The notes: a model not told the origin generated them from the sequence alone. A stretch of DNA of 64,000 bases from Halomicrobium salinisoli (GCF_020405185.1 NZ_CP084463.1:1240001-1304000); one strand, 5' to 3'. Numbered from the stretch's first letter, positions 8,259 to 17,147 are shown. Numbers and translations: made by a program.

Positions 8259-9665
8259 ATGGATCGGACGCCTCGGTTCACGACTTTGCTCGCCGCGTCC
8301 GCGATCGGCGTCTACCTGCTCGTCGTCGCCGGCGCTACCGCCTCGGTCGCCGACGCCGTGCGAGCCTGTACGAGCTGGCCGACCTGCCGGGGCCCCGTCC
8401 TCGGCGACCCCGGCCTCGCCGTCGCGTGGGGCCACCGGATCGTGGCGGTTCTGGTCGGGGCGCTCGTCGCCGCGACGGCAGCCGCAGCGTACGCCGGCGA
8501 CGTCTCCCGCCGCGTCCGCGCGACGCTCGCGGTCGCGGTCGCCCTCTACCCGGTCCAGATAGCGCTCGGCGCGTTCGTCGCCACGTCCGGGGCCGCCGGC
8601 CACCTCCCCGGCGCGCACCTCGCCGCGGGCATGGCCATCTTCGTCTCGCTCGTGGCCGCGCTGGCCTGGCACCTGGAGGCCGAGACGGGCAGCGACGACG
8701 AGGGGGCCGTCGACGAGTTCGTCGACGGTCCCGCGGCCCACGCGGCGGTCGAGGCCGACGACGACCCCGCCCCCGCCGCGGTCGACCTCTCCCGCCGGGA
8801 GCGGATCGTGGGGACGCTGTTCGCGTACTTCCGGCTCACCAAGCCCCGGCTGATGTGGCTGCTCTGCCTCGTCGCGGCGGCGGCGATGGCGCTGGCCGCC
8901 GGGGAGAGCCTGCAGACGCGGACGATTCTGCTGACGCTCGGTGGGGGCGTCCTCGCCATCGGCGCGTCGGGCACGTTCAACCACGTGCTCGAGCGGGACG
9001 TCGACAAGCGGATGGACCGGACCTCCGACCGCCCCGTCGCGACCCACCAGATCCCGGTCCGCAACGCGGTGACCTTCGGCCTCTCGCTGGCCGCGGCCTC
9101 GCTGGCGGCGTTCTGGCAGCTCAACGCCCTGGCGGCCGCGCTCGGGCTCGCGGCGATCCTGTTCTACAGCGTCGTCTACACGCTCGTGCTCAAGCCGAAC
9201 ACCGTCCAGAACACGGTCATCGGCGGCGCGGCCGGCGCGCTGCCCGCGCTGATCGGCTGGGCGGCCGTCACCGGGAACGTCGGGCTCCCCGGGCTGGCGC
9301 TGGCCGGCGTCATCTTCCTGTGGACGCCCGCGCACTTCTACAACCTCGCGCTGGCGTACAAGGAGGACTACGCGAAGGGCGGCTTCCCGATGATGCCCGT
9401 CGTCCGCGGCGAGACGGAGACGCGCAAGCACATCTGCTATTACCTCGGCGCGACGCTCGTGGCCGCCGGGGCCCTCGCTGCGCTGACGCCGCTGGGCGCG
9501 CTGTACGCCGCGACGACCACGGTACTGGGGGCCGTCTTCCTGGCAGCCGTCGTCGCGCTTCACCGCGAGCAGACCGAGCGGGCGGCCTTCCGGGCGTTCC
9601 ACGCGTCGAACGCCTACCTCGGCGCGCTCCTGGTCGCCATCGTGGTCGACGCGCTCGCGCTATGA
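8259..9665 (+). CDS. ctaB: Haem A synthase-like half fused to protohaem IX farnesyltransferase
   Basis: 468 residues in two parts. Residues 1-140 resemble one half of CtaA/Cox15, with a Cys pair in CTSWPTC (37 and 43) and histidines H59 and H120 in GHR and GAH motifs. After an acidic linker (142-175), residues 180-465 are a UbiA-type haem O synthase with the Asp-rich motif N241, D247, D253 and RMDRTSDRP. The C-terminal half farnesylates haem B to haem O; the N-terminal half may help in conversion to haem A. It is divergent from coxB and overlaps the next gene by four bases. Confidence 0.92.
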   Translation: MDRTPRFTTLLAASAIGVYLLVVAGATASVADAVRACTSWPTCRGPVLGDPGLAVAWGHRIVAVLVGALVAATAAAAYAGDVSRRVRATLAVAVALYPVQIALGAFVATSGAAGHLPGAHLAAGMAIFVSLVAALAWHLEAETGSDDEGAVDEFVDGPAAHAAVEADDDPAPAAVDLSRRERIVGTLFAYFRLTKPRLMWLLCLVAAAAMALAAGESLQTRTILLTLGGGVLAIGASGTFNHVLERDVDKRMDRTSDRPVATHQIPVRNAVTFGLSLAAASLAAFWQLNALAAALGLAAILFYSVVYTLVLKPNTVQNTVIGGAAGALPALIGWAAVTGNVGLPGLALAGVIFLWTPAHFYNLALAYKEDYAKGGFPMMPVVRGETETRKHICYYLGATLVAAGALAALTPLGALYAATTTVLGAVFLAAVVALHREQTERAAFRAFHASNAYLGALLVAIVVDALAL

Positions 9666-10330
9666 GCACCACCACCTACTCCGTCTCCCGGTTCGAGGTC
9701 CGCAGGGACACGCTCCTGTGGGGCCTCCTGCTCGTCAACACCGAGCTCCTGCTCGTGTTCGCCTACCAGCTGCTGAGCCCGAACACCATCACCGGCCTCA
9801 CGCCGGTCGTGGTCCCGTTCGTCTGGATCAACCTGGGCCTGTGGGTCGTCGTCCGGACTGAGGTGCCGGCGGCGAGCCAGCGCCGCCGGACGATCGGCGT
9901 CGCCATCGCGGCGGCGTACTTCGGCGTGCTGGCCTACTTCGGCGGTCTGTGGGGACTGGGCGACCCCGCGATTCCCGCGTCGGCCCGGTTCGAGCTGTTC
10001 TCCCTGCCGCCCGGGTGGGCGCCCGCGCTGCTGGTCCACACGCCGTACCTGCGCCTGAGCGTCCTCACCTACCAGCTCGTGGGCTACCTCGCGCTGACGT
10101 ACCTGGTGTACGCCACCGTGCTGGACGCTGCGGGCTCGGCGGTCACCGGCGTCGTCGGCCTGCTGTCCTGTGTCTCCTGTTCCTGGCCGATCCTAGCCGG
10201 CGTTGTCACCGGGCTCGTCGGCGGATCGACGGCCGTCGCCGCCGCCGTCTACGACCAGTCGTACCTCCTCTCGACGGTCGTGTTCGCGGTGACCGTCGGG
10301 CTGCTGTACTGGCGGCCCGGCTTCCGGTAG
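9662..10330 (+). CDS. DUF7546-like multi-pass membrane protein
   Basis: 222 residues with about six predicted membrane helices. It has no motif tied to a known reaction, but a CVSCSW segment near residue 160 has two cysteines inside a membrane region that could bind a metal or haem. It begins with an ATG overlapping the ctaB stop, so it is likely co-transcribed with ctaB. Position next to ctaB and an ABC exporter is inferred to mean a role in cytochrome oxidase assembly; this is not shown. Confidence 0.75.
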   Translation: MSTTTYSVSRFEVRRDTLLWGLLLVNTELLLVFAYQLLSPNTITGLTPVVVPFVWINLGLWVVVRTEVPAASQRRRTIGVAIAAAYFGVLAYFGGLWGLGDPAIPASARFELFSLPPGWAPALLVHTPYLRLSVLTYQLVGYLALTYLVYATVLDAAGSAVTGVVGLLSCVSCSWPILAGVVTGLVGGSTAVAAAVYDQSYLLSTVVFAVTVGLLYWRPGFR

Positions 10331-10373
10331 TGGAGTGAAGTTTCGCTGTAGGCGCTGGGACCGTTGATTGAGA

Positions 10374-10520
10374 GCCAGAAAGCCCCCGACACGCTCCGGT
10401 CCCGCGGCTCGCTGCGCTCCTCACCCCGTTGCGGTGCTTGCATCGCCGGGGTTCCCGGAGCGTGTCGGCCCCTTTCAGTCCCACCCGCATCGGCTGATTG
10501 ACCAGCCGGGGCCTTCTGGC
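10374..10520. repeat. Structured intergenic repeat, half copy
   Basis: A 147-base copy of the element also found at 18202-18459. Its ends are inverted repeats (GCCAGAAAGCCCC at the left, GGGGCCTTCTGGC at the right). Inside are perfect 14-base inverted arms, CCGACACGCTCCGG at 10386-10399 and its complement at 10455-10468, then CCCCTTTCAGTCCCACCC and an 18-base quasi-palindrome at 10491-10508. The mirrored right half seen in the other copy is missing. It fills most of the gap between the ctaB operon and the Rdx-like gene. No protein is encoded that looks real. Confidence 0.8.
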
Positions 10521-10599
10521 TATTCGCACTTACAGCCACTCACACAATTTTCGGGAGCCGTCCACGGTCCTTTTGGTGCCGCGAAGCGACCCTGCGAAC

Positions 10600-10830
10600 A
10601 TGACCCGCGTCGAAATCGAGTACTGCGTGCCCTGCGGCTTCCGCGAGCGAGCGCTGGACGTCCAGCGAGCGGTCCTCGGCGCCTGCGAGGACGAGATCGA
10701 CGAACTGGCCCTGGTGATGGGCGAGCACGGCGTGTTCCGCGTGCTGGTCGGCGAGGAGGTCGTCTTCGACAAGGCCGAGGGCGAGTTCGACGTCGACGCC
10801 ATCGCGCGGGACGTCCGGGCGGCCATCTAG
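10600..10830 (+). CDS. Rdx/SelW-like thioredoxin-fold protein
   Basis: 76 residues. The N-terminal beta strand MTRVEIEYCVPCGF ends in a CVPC redox pair, the hallmark of the SelT/SelW/SelH (Rdx) family, and the rest fits its small thioredoxin-like fold (VVFDKAEGEFD). Haloarchaea use cysteine where vertebrates have selenocysteine. The role is probably thiol redox work. Its position between ctaB and an ABC exporter may be chance. Confidence 0.87.
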   Translation: MTRVEIEYCVPCGFRERALDVQRAVLGACEDEIDELALVMGEHGVFRVLVGEEVVFDKAEGEFDVDAIARDVRAAI

Positions 10831-10875
10831 CCCGGAGTCGAAGCGGCTTTCGGGCCGCCGCGGCGAGTGGTCGGT

Positions 10876-11829
10876 ATGGACGAGGTACTGGTCGCCGAGG
10901 ACCTCCGCCGGGCGTACGGCGACGCGGTCGCCCTCTCTGGGGTGTCGCTGTCGCTGTCGGCGGGCGAGGTGTTCGCGCTGGTGGGGCCGAACGGGGCCGG
11001 CAAGACCACGCTGGTCCGGGCGCTGACGGGAACGACCGACGCCGAGGGCCGCGTCGAACTGTTCGGCGGCCCGCCGCGGGAGGTCGCCCGCGAGCGGATC
11101 GGCCTCCTGCCCCAGTCGTTCGGGCCGCCCTCGCGGCTGACCGCCCGCGAACTCCTCGACTACTACGCGGGCCTGTACGACGAGCACCGATCGGTCGAGG
11201 CCGTCCTCGACGACGTGGGCCTGGCCGACGCGGCCGACACCCACTACGAGGACCTCTCGGGCGGCCAGCGGCGGCGCGTCTGCGTCGGGACGGCGCTGGT
11301 CAACGAGCCGGACCTGCTCTTCCTCGACGAACCGACGACGGGCATCGACCCCGCCGGCCGGCGCGACCTCTGGGAGCTGATCGAGGGGCTGGCCGACGAG
11401 GGCGTGACGGTGCTGGTCACGACCCACTACATGGAGGAGGCCGAGCGGCTGGCCGACCGCGTCGGCCTGCTCGCCGACGGCGAACTGGTCGCCGTCGACG
11501 ATCCGGGGACGCTCGTGGCCGAGCACGGCGGCGAGTCCCGGCTGACCGTGGCGGGCGAGTTTGATCCGGAGGCCGTCGACGCCCTCGAGTACCCGACGAC
11601 CGTGGCGGCGGACACGCTCACCGTTCGCGGCGTCGACCCGCGCGAGATCGGCCGCGTCGTCGAGCGGCTGGCGGCGGCCGGGGTCGAGTACGACGAGCTC
11701 TCCTGGTCCGAGCCGACGCTCGAGGACGCGTACCTCGAACTGACGGGTCGGTCGGCCGACGGCGGCGCGAGGACCGAAACCGGGGCCGTCGACCGCGGCG
11801 GGCCCGTCGCGGCGGGGGGCGAGCGATGA
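10876..11829 (+). CDS. ABC-2 type transporter ATP-binding protein
   Basis: 317 residues from ATG 10876 (a GTG nine bases earlier is a possible alternative). Walker A is GPNGAGKTT, signature LSGGQRRRV, Walker B LLFLDEPTTGIDPAG, and the H-loop VTTHYMEEAERL. This is the DRR/NatA class of exporter ATPases. It overlaps its permease by four bases. In haloarchaea this pair often sits near ctaB, and haem or copper-site assembly has been suggested, but the cargo is unknown. Confidence 0.92.
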   Translation: MDEVLVAEDLRRAYGDAVALSGVSLSLSAGEVFALVGPNGAGKTTLVRALTGTTDAEGRVELFGGPPREVARERIGLLPQSFGPPSRLTARELLDYYAGLYDEHRSVEAVLDDVGLADAADTHYEDLSGGQRRRVCVGTALVNEPDLLFLDEPTTGIDPAGRRDLWELIEGLADEGVTVLVTTHYMEEAERLADRVGLLADGELVAVDDPGTLVAEHGGESRLTVAGEFDPEAVDALEYPTTVAADTLTVRGVDPREIGRVVERLAAAGVEYDELSWSEPTLEDAYLELTGRSADGGARTETGAVDRGGPVAAGGER

Positions 11830-12581
11830 GCCGCGTCGGGCGGGTGAGTGCAGAGGTAACGGCCGCCCGGAAGGCCTTCCTCCGGCGCCGGACGGCGGTC
11901 TTCTTCACCTTCTTCTTCCCGCTCCTGCTGGTGGTCATCTTCGGCACGGTGATCGGTACCGGTGCCGCCGGTGGATTCCTCGGCGGCACGCCGGCGGAGA
12001 ACGCCGCCGCGTACCTCGCCGTGGTGGTCCTGTTCACGCCGCTCTCGCGGGTCGGCAGCGAGGTGGCTCGCTCGCGGGAGGGCAACCGCTTCGAGAAGCT
12101 CGCGACCACGCCGCTCTCGCGGGTGGAGTGGCTCCTCGCCCACTCGCTCGTGAACGTCGCCGTCATCGGCGTCGCCGGCCTGCTGCTGCTCGTCGCGGCC
12201 GTCGCCGTCACGGGCGCCGAGGTGGTCGTCTCGCCGACCTCAGTGCTGTTCGTCACGGCCTTCGTCGCGACCGGCGTCGTCGCGTTCTGCGGCGTCGGCG
12301 CCGTCATCGGCAGCGTGGCGGACTCTCAGGACGGCGTCATCGCGGCCGCCAACGGCCTGGCGCTGCCCCTGATCCTCCTCTCGGAGACGTTCGTCCCGCC
12401 CGCGGCGCTGCCCGGGTGGCTCCCGACCGAGCTCTCACCGCTGACCTACTTCGCCCGGGGTGTCCGCGCCGTGCTGACGGAGAGCGCGGCCGGCGCGGGC
12501 GCGGCGAACCTGGCCGTCCTCGCCGCCGTCGCCGCTGGCGCGCTGCTCGCCGGCGCGTTCGCGCTGCCCCGGACGGACTGA
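11826..12581 (+). CDS. ABC-2 type transporter permease
   Basis: 251 residues with six predicted membrane helices and the ABC-2 membrane pattern: basic N-terminus, FFTFFFPLLLVVIFG, an amphipathic SREGNRFEKLATTPLSRVEW coupling region, then LALPLILLSETFVPP and LSPLTYFARGVRAVL. It forms the transmembrane half of the exporter with the preceding ATPase. Start overlaps that gene (ATGA). Confidence 0.9.
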   Translation: MSRVGRVSAEVTAARKAFLRRRTAVFFTFFFPLLLVVIFGTVIGTGAAGGFLGGTPAENAAAYLAVVVLFTPLSRVGSEVARSREGNRFEKLATTPLSRVEWLLAHSLVNVAVIGVAGLLLLVAAVAVTGAEVVVSPTSVLFVTAFVATGVVAFCGVGAVIGSVADSQDGVIAAANGLALPLILLSETFVPPAALPGWLPTELSPLTYFARGVRAVLTESAAGAGAANLAVLAAVAAGALLAGAFALPRTD

Positions 12582-12701
12582 GGCGGAGCGAGGGTGCATA
12601 GCCCGGCCGTCGGGAACCGACGACCTTCTGGCGGACAGATCCCCTCAAACACGGATCCATCCGGTCCTGCCCTTCTTTCGCGTTCGGAAGCAGTACCTAG
12701 T

Positions 12702-13382
12702 ATGAGTATTTACGGCGAGTTCCACGTCCCGTCGGACGGGTTCGTGTTCCACGAGGCCTTCCGGGCGGAGCCCGACATGACGATCGACATCGAGCGGACG
12801 GTCGGGACAGACGAGCTCCTCACGCCGTACTTCTGGGTCTCGAACGTGACGCCGGAGGCGTTCGAGGCGGCGGCCCGCGCGGACTCGACGCTCGCGACCG
12901 TCGATCGGCTCGAGGAGTTCGACGAGGCGGCGCTGTACCGGACGAACTGGGGGAAGGAAGTCCACGCGCTGGTGTACGCCCTGACGGCGATGGGCGCCCC
13001 CATCGTCGGCGCGCAGGGCAGCGACCGCGAGTGGACGCTCCGGATACGGTTCGACGACCGCGAGTGCCTCGACGCGTTCACGCAGTACCTCAACGGGGAG
13101 GACGTCTCCTTCGAGCTGCGACAGCTCAACGAGATCACCCACCCGCGCAGCGGCACCCAGTACGGCCTCACCCCGAAACAGACCGAGGCGATAACGACCG
13201 CCTGGGAGATGGGCTACTTCGACCTCCCCCGCGAGTCGACGATGCGAGAGGTGGCCGACGACCTCGACATCGCGCCGCAGTCCTTCTCGGACCGCCTCCG
13301 ACGCGCCGAACACACCCTGATCAAGAACGCCCTGCTGGTCGAGGGGCCGACGGACCACTGCTTCTCCGGCACCACCGAGTGA
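12702..13382 (+). CDS. Bat-type HTH-10 transcriptional regulator
   Basis: 226 residues. The N-terminal part (about 1-150) is the sensor-like region typical of haloarchaeal bacterio-opsin-activator (Bat) proteins, with no obvious cofactor motif. The C-terminal part has the HTH-10 domain: LTPKQTEAITTAWEMGYFDLPRE then TMREVADDLDIAPQSFSDRLRRAE, a clear helix-turn-helix. It may act with the next gene, a small HTH protein 59 bases downstream. Target genes are unknown. Confidence 0.88.
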   Translation: MSIYGEFHVPSDGFVFHEAFRAEPDMTIDIERTVGTDELLTPYFWVSNVTPEAFEAAARADSTLATVDRLEEFDEAALYRTNWGKEVHALVYALTAMGAPIVGAQGSDREWTLRIRFDDRECLDAFTQYLNGEDVSFELRQLNEITHPRSGTQYGLTPKQTEAITTAWEMGYFDLPRESTMREVADDLDIAPQSFSDRLRRAEHTLIKNALLVEGPTDHCFSGTTE

Positions 13383-13440
13383 TAAAAGACGGACCTGTCC
13401 GACACGTAGTTTCTCCGTCCGTGTCCCCCATCAGGAACCA

Positions 13441-13767
13441 ATGGGAACGAAGACGCCGCTCGACGACATGCTCCTCGCGCTCGCAGACAGGCACCGCCGT
13501 CGGATCCTCCTCGCCTTGCTGGACGGGGATCCGCAGACGGTCGACGACATCGCCGTGCGGGACGGCGAACGGACGGACGAGCAACGCCTGAAGCACCGGC
13601 AGATACACCTGCTGCACAACCACCTCCCACACCTCGCGGAGGCGGGTCTCGTTCGCTGGGAGCGAGGCGCGGGAACGGTCGAGAAGGGGCCGCGGTTCGC
13701 CGAAATCCGGCCGCTGATCCAGCTGCTGGAGCGCCACAGGGAGACCCTCCCGGCGACAGTGTCGTGA
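13441..13767 (+). CDS. DUF7344-type winged-helix regulator
   Basis: 108 residues. DMLLALADRHRRRILLALLDGDPQTVDDIAV and HNHLPHLAEAGLVRWERGAGTVEKGPRF form an ArsR-like winged helix with a wing strand. This domain family is abundant in haloarchaea and usually regulates neighbouring or dispersed genes. It follows the HTH-10 regulator on the same strand and may be co-transcribed with it. Confidence 0.8.
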   Translation: MGTKTPLDDMLLALADRHRRRILLALLDGDPQTVDDIAVRDGERTDEQRLKHRQIHLLHNHLPHLAEAGLVRWERGAGTVEKGPRFAEIRPLIQLLERHRETLPATVS

Positions 13768-13810
13768 CCGGAGTACGACGGCCATTGCCGGGCCCGGCTG
13801 CCCGGACCGC

Positions 13811-14557
13811 TCACAGCGAGACAGCGTCTATCTCGTCCGAGATCTCCCGCATCTCCGCGTTGAACGCCTCGACGAACGCCCCGAAGTCGCCGGCGTGCGC
13901 CCGGAGGTCCCGCGGCGCCGGCGGCTCGTACTGCGACAGCAGGTAGATCCCGCCCTCGCCGCCCACGCGGACGTACGACGCCCGCCCGTCCTCCCACTTC
14001 AGCTCCCAGCGGGTCCCGTTCGCGCGCGCCGAATAGGTCCCGTAGTCGCCGCCCTCGACGCGCTGTAGCTGCCGGGCCATCGCGTCGGCGCAGTCCCGGA
14101 CCCGGCCGAGGAGGCGCTCGCGGTCCTCGACGGCCGCGTCGGCGGACGCGACCTCGGGCGGGTCGACGGAGAGGTCCGCGAGGACGGCCTCGGCGTCCCG
14201 GACATGCTCGTTGAAGGCGGCGACGAGGGCGTCGTAGTCCTCGAGGGCCGTGGCCAGCGCCGCCGGCTCCGGGGGCTCCTTCGTCGAGACGGCGTATATC
14301 TCGCGACCGCCCCCCTCGAAGCGGAGGTACTGGACGTCCCCGCCCTCGTACTTCAGCGTCCACGTCCCCGCGTCGGTCTCGAACTCGGCGGTCCCGTAGT
14401 CGCCCCCCTGCAGGCGGGCGAGTTCGCGCGCCATCCGCCCCGCGTGGTCGGTCACCCGCGCGAGGACCTCGTCCCGTCGGTCGGCCGCGTCGTCGGCGCC
14501 GACGACGTCGGCGTCCAGCCCGTCTGCCATTGGTTCTCGAAGGCGCTCGACGGTCAT
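13811..14557 (-). CDS. Uncharacterised protein with two tandem copies of a ~98-residue module
   Basis: 248 residues from ATG 14557 (239 from ATG 14530). Not recognised as a named family. Residues 28-126 and 146-243 are clearly homologous: both have a helix (RVTDHAGRMARELARLQ or RVRDCADAMARQLQRVE), GGDYGT, W-x-LK, a YLRFEGGG or YVRVGGEGG strand, IY, EPP and an AAFNEHVRD or EAFNAEMRE helix. So each module is alpha-beta-alpha, and the gene arose by internal duplication. There is no signal peptide or membrane segment; it is a soluble acidic protein. Function is unknown. Confidence 0.78.
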   Translation of the reverse strand: MTVERLREPMADGLDADVVGADDAADRRDEVLARVTDHAGRMARELARLQGGDYGTAEFETDAGTWTLKYEGGDVQYLRFEGGGREIYAVSTKEPPEPAALATALEDYDALVAAFNEHVRDAEAVLADLSVDPPEVASADAAVEDRERLLGRVRDCADAMARQLQRVEGGDYGTYSARANGTRWELKWEDGRASYVRVGGEGGIYLLSQYEPPAPRDLRAHAGDFGAFVEAFNAEMREISDEIDAVSL

Positions 14558-14672
14558 AACCGCCGCGGATCGAGCCGGCGGACGGCCGCTGGAGCCGCGC
14601 CACGACGCGGTCCGTCACCGAATTGCTGCCGGTATGCGGAAGCCTTTCGCGGGACGGGTCCACACGGTAGCC

Positions 14673-15650
14673 ATGACCGACAGCGACGTCGACGTGCTCG
14701 TCCTGCGGAGGGGCACCCACGGAATGCCGGCCGACGACTACGCGGCGGCGCTCCGGGAGCGCCTCCCGGACCACCGGATCGAGCGCGCGCGGACGCCCCG
14801 GGCGGAGCGGGACCTCGCCGAGAGCGCCAGGGTCGTCACGTCGACCGATATCGACGTGGATCTCGTCGACCGCGCCGACCGGCTGGAGCTGTTCGCCGGC
14901 GTGGCCGCGGGCTACGGCCACCTCCCGCTGGACGAACTGGCCGAGCGGGGCGTCGCCGTCACGAACGCCTCGGGCATCCACGCGCCCAACATCGCCGAGC
15001 AGGTGATCGGGTACGTCCTCGCGCACGTCCGGCGCCTCCGCACTGCGATCCGCCGCCAGGAGCGCAGCGAGTGGCGCCACTTCCAGATGAAGGAGCTACA
15101 GGGCAGCACCGTGACCGTCGTCGGGATGGGCGCCATCGGGCGGGCGATCCTCAAGCGGGTCTCCGCCTTCGAGGTCGACACCGTCGGCGTCCGCTACACG
15201 CCCGAGAAGGGCGGCCCGGCCGACGAGGTGATCGGGTTCGACGAGGACGCCCTCCACGAGGCGCTCGCCGACACCGACTACCTCCTGATCGCCGCGCCGC
15301 TGACCGACGCGACCCGCGGACTGATCGGCGAGGCGGAGCTCGACACCCTCCCGCCGGACGCCTTCCTCGTCAACGTGGGCCGCGGCCCCATCGTCGACAC
15401 GGACGCCCTCCTCGGGGCCCTTCGGCGGAACTCGATCGACGGCGCCGCGCTGGACGTGACCGACCCCGAGCCGCTGCCTGACGATCACCCGCTGTGGGAC
15501 CTCGAGAACGTCCTCGTCACGCCCCACAACGCCGGCCACAGTCCCCGGCTCTACGAGCGACTGGCCGACATCGTCGCCGGCAACGTCGAGCGGCTCGACG
15601 ACGGGGCCGACCCCGAGGACCTTGAGAACCTCGTCCGGGCGCCGGAGTGA
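14673..15650 (+). CDS. D-2-hydroxyacid dehydrogenase
   Basis: 325 residues. The NAD-binding motif VVGMGAIGRAI and the catalytic set of the family are present: NVGRGPIVD (Arg), DPEPLPDDHPLW (Glu) and TPHNAGHSP (His). These enzymes reduce 2-keto acids to D-2-hydroxy acids with NADH or NADPH; which acid is not clear. The start is the ATG at 14673 after a divergent gene; an upstream in-frame ATG at 14634 would add residues unlike the family. Confidence 0.9.
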   Translation: MTDSDVDVLVLRRGTHGMPADDYAAALRERLPDHRIERARTPRAERDLAESARVVTSTDIDVDLVDRADRLELFAGVAAGYGHLPLDELAERGVAVTNASGIHAPNIAEQVIGYVLAHVRRLRTAIRRQERSEWRHFQMKELQGSTVTVVGMGAIGRAILKRVSAFEVDTVGVRYTPEKGGPADEVIGFDEDALHEALADTDYLLIAAPLTDATRGLIGEAELDTLPPDAFLVNVGRGPIVDTDALLGALRRNSIDGAALDVTDPEPLPDDHPLWDLENVLVTPHNAGHSPRLYERLADIVAGNVERLDDGADPEDLENLVRAPE

Positions 15651-15706
15651 CGTCCGGCGCGTGGCGCGGCGATCGTCTCCGGCCGGTCGCCCCTGGCCGG
15701 TCGTTC

Positions 15707-16441
15707 TCAGTCGGTCGCCTCCTCGACGTCCGCCGGCTCGGTCTCCCGGCCTAACTGGGTCTTCAGCTCCTCGAGCTCGCTGTCGATCCGCTGCTCGGTC
15801 GACCGCCGCTCCAGTTCCCGGTCGATCTCGTCGCCGTCCGAGAGGATGTCGTCGAGCGCGCCGGTCTCCTCGAGCTCCTCCAGCGCCGCCGCGCGGGCCT
15901 CCATCTGCTCGGTGCGCTCGCTGGCCCGCTCGACCGCGCGGTTGACGTCGCCCATCTCCCCGCCGACGCCCGAGAACGCCTCCGCGACGCGCGCCGACGC
16001 CCGCGCCGCCTCGTGGCGCGCCTTGAGCGTCTCCTTGTGCGTCCGGAACCCCTCGATCCGTCCCCGGAAGTCCACCTGCCGCTGGACGAGTCGGTCCTGC
16101 GTGGCCTGGAGGCGCTCGATCTGCTCGTCGAGGTCGGCGAGCTGATCGGTGACGGCGTGTTTCTTCTCGAGCGCGCGCCTGGCCAGGTCGTCGCGGTCCT
16201 GCCGGACCGCCTCGCGGACCTGCTGGTCGTGCTTCTCGGCGTTCGATCGGAGGCGCTCGCGGTGCAGTTCCAGCCGCTTCTTCTGCGTGGTGAGGTCGGC
16301 GATGCCGCGGTTGACCTCCTGTAGCTCGTCGCGCATCTGCTCGTAGGAGTAGTCCAGTTCGGCCGACGGGTCGGCAGTGCGGTTCAGCAGGTCGTTCACC
16401 CAGGCCCTGATGGCGAAGGCGAGACGGTCGAAGAGCGTCAT
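15707..16441 (-). CDS. PspA/IM30-family coiled-coil protein
   Basis: 244 residues, nearly all heptad-like coiled coil with heavy charge. The N-terminal amphipathic segment MTLFDRLAFAIRAWVNDLLNR is typical of PspA/IM30 and likely touches membrane lipid. Proteins of this ESCRT-III-related family protect or remodel membranes under stress. The acidic C-terminus (about 200-244) is a haloarchaeal feature. It stands alone on the minus strand. Confidence 0.86.
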   Translation of the reverse strand: MTLFDRLAFAIRAWVNDLLNRTADPSAELDYSYEQMRDELQEVNRGIADLTTQKKRLELHRERLRSNAEKHDQQVREAVRQDRDDLARRALEKKHAVTDQLADLDEQIERLQATQDRLVQRQVDFRGRIEGFRTHKETLKARHEAARASARVAEAFSGVGGEMGDVNRAVERASERTEQMEARAAALEELEETGALDDILSDGDEIDRELERRSTEQRIDSELEELKTQLGRETEPADVEEATD

Positions 16442-16712
16442 GGTCGCCCTCCGGAGCCGCGGCGGTCTGTCGACTGTCGGAGTCGGTTCGGGAGCACGCG
16501 AGTGGACAGGCCCGAGACGGGCTTAGTTATGGTTCCGTGTACGGGACAAACCCCGCCCTGTGTGCGCTGGATCGAACAGTAACGGGAGCCAGAGCGGTCA
16601 CCGGTCGATCCGTGCGGCGTCGCTGCCGGACGGACGGCGGCGCGGCGTCGCTCGCCGCTCCGCGGTGGCGACCACCGTCAAAGTGAAACCGCAGCGTGTG
16701 GTAGCAAGTCGC

Positions 16713-17147
16713 ATGAGCGCGGACCGGCGACCGGAGACGGCCGAACGGCCCATCCGCTGTCTGGTCGCGAAAGTCGGACTGGACGGCCACGACCGCGGCG
16801 CGCACGTCATCTCGCGGGCGTTCCGCGACGCGGGGTTCGAGGTCATCTACTCCGGGCTCCACCGGGCTCCCGAGGAGGTCGTGCAGGCGGCCGTCCAGGA
16901 GGACGTGGACGTGCTCGGCATCTCCATCCTCTCGGGCGCTCACGAGACGCTGGTGCCCCAGATCCTCGACGGACTGCGGGAGTACGGCGCGCTTGCGGAC
17001 ACGCTCGTCCTCGTCGGCGGCATCGTCCCCGAGGGCGACCAGGCGGACCTGTTGGAGCAGGGGGTCGACGCGATCTTCGGCCCGGGCGCCTCGATGCAGG
17101 AGACGATCGAGTACGTCCGCGAGCACGCCCCCGAGCGGGAGCGATGA
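16713..17147 (+). CDS. mcmA2: Methylmalonyl-CoA mutase, B12-binding small subunit
   Basis: 144 residues forming a cobalamin-binding domain. KVGLDGHDRGA holds the DxHxxG histidine that coordinates cobalt; ISILSGAHETLVPQI and GGIVPEGD are the matching dimethylbenzimidazole-pocket motifs. It pairs with a separate catalytic subunit, which is not in this window, to interconvert methylmalonyl-CoA and succinyl-CoA. The start at 16713 gives the family N-terminus. It overlaps the MeaB gene by four bases. Confidence 0.94.
   Translation: MSADRRPETAERPIRCLVAKVGLDGHDRGAHVISRAFRDAGFEVIYSGLHRAPEEVVQAAVQEDVDVLGISILSGAHETLVPQILDGLREYGALADTLVLVGGIVPEGDQADLLEQGVDAIFGPGASMQETIEYVREHAPERER

Noticed and set aside
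10331..10599. Plus-strand and minus-strand small frames over the repeat beside ctaB
   Set aside because: They follow the repeat, not a conserved protein; the same false frames occur at 18176 and 18202.
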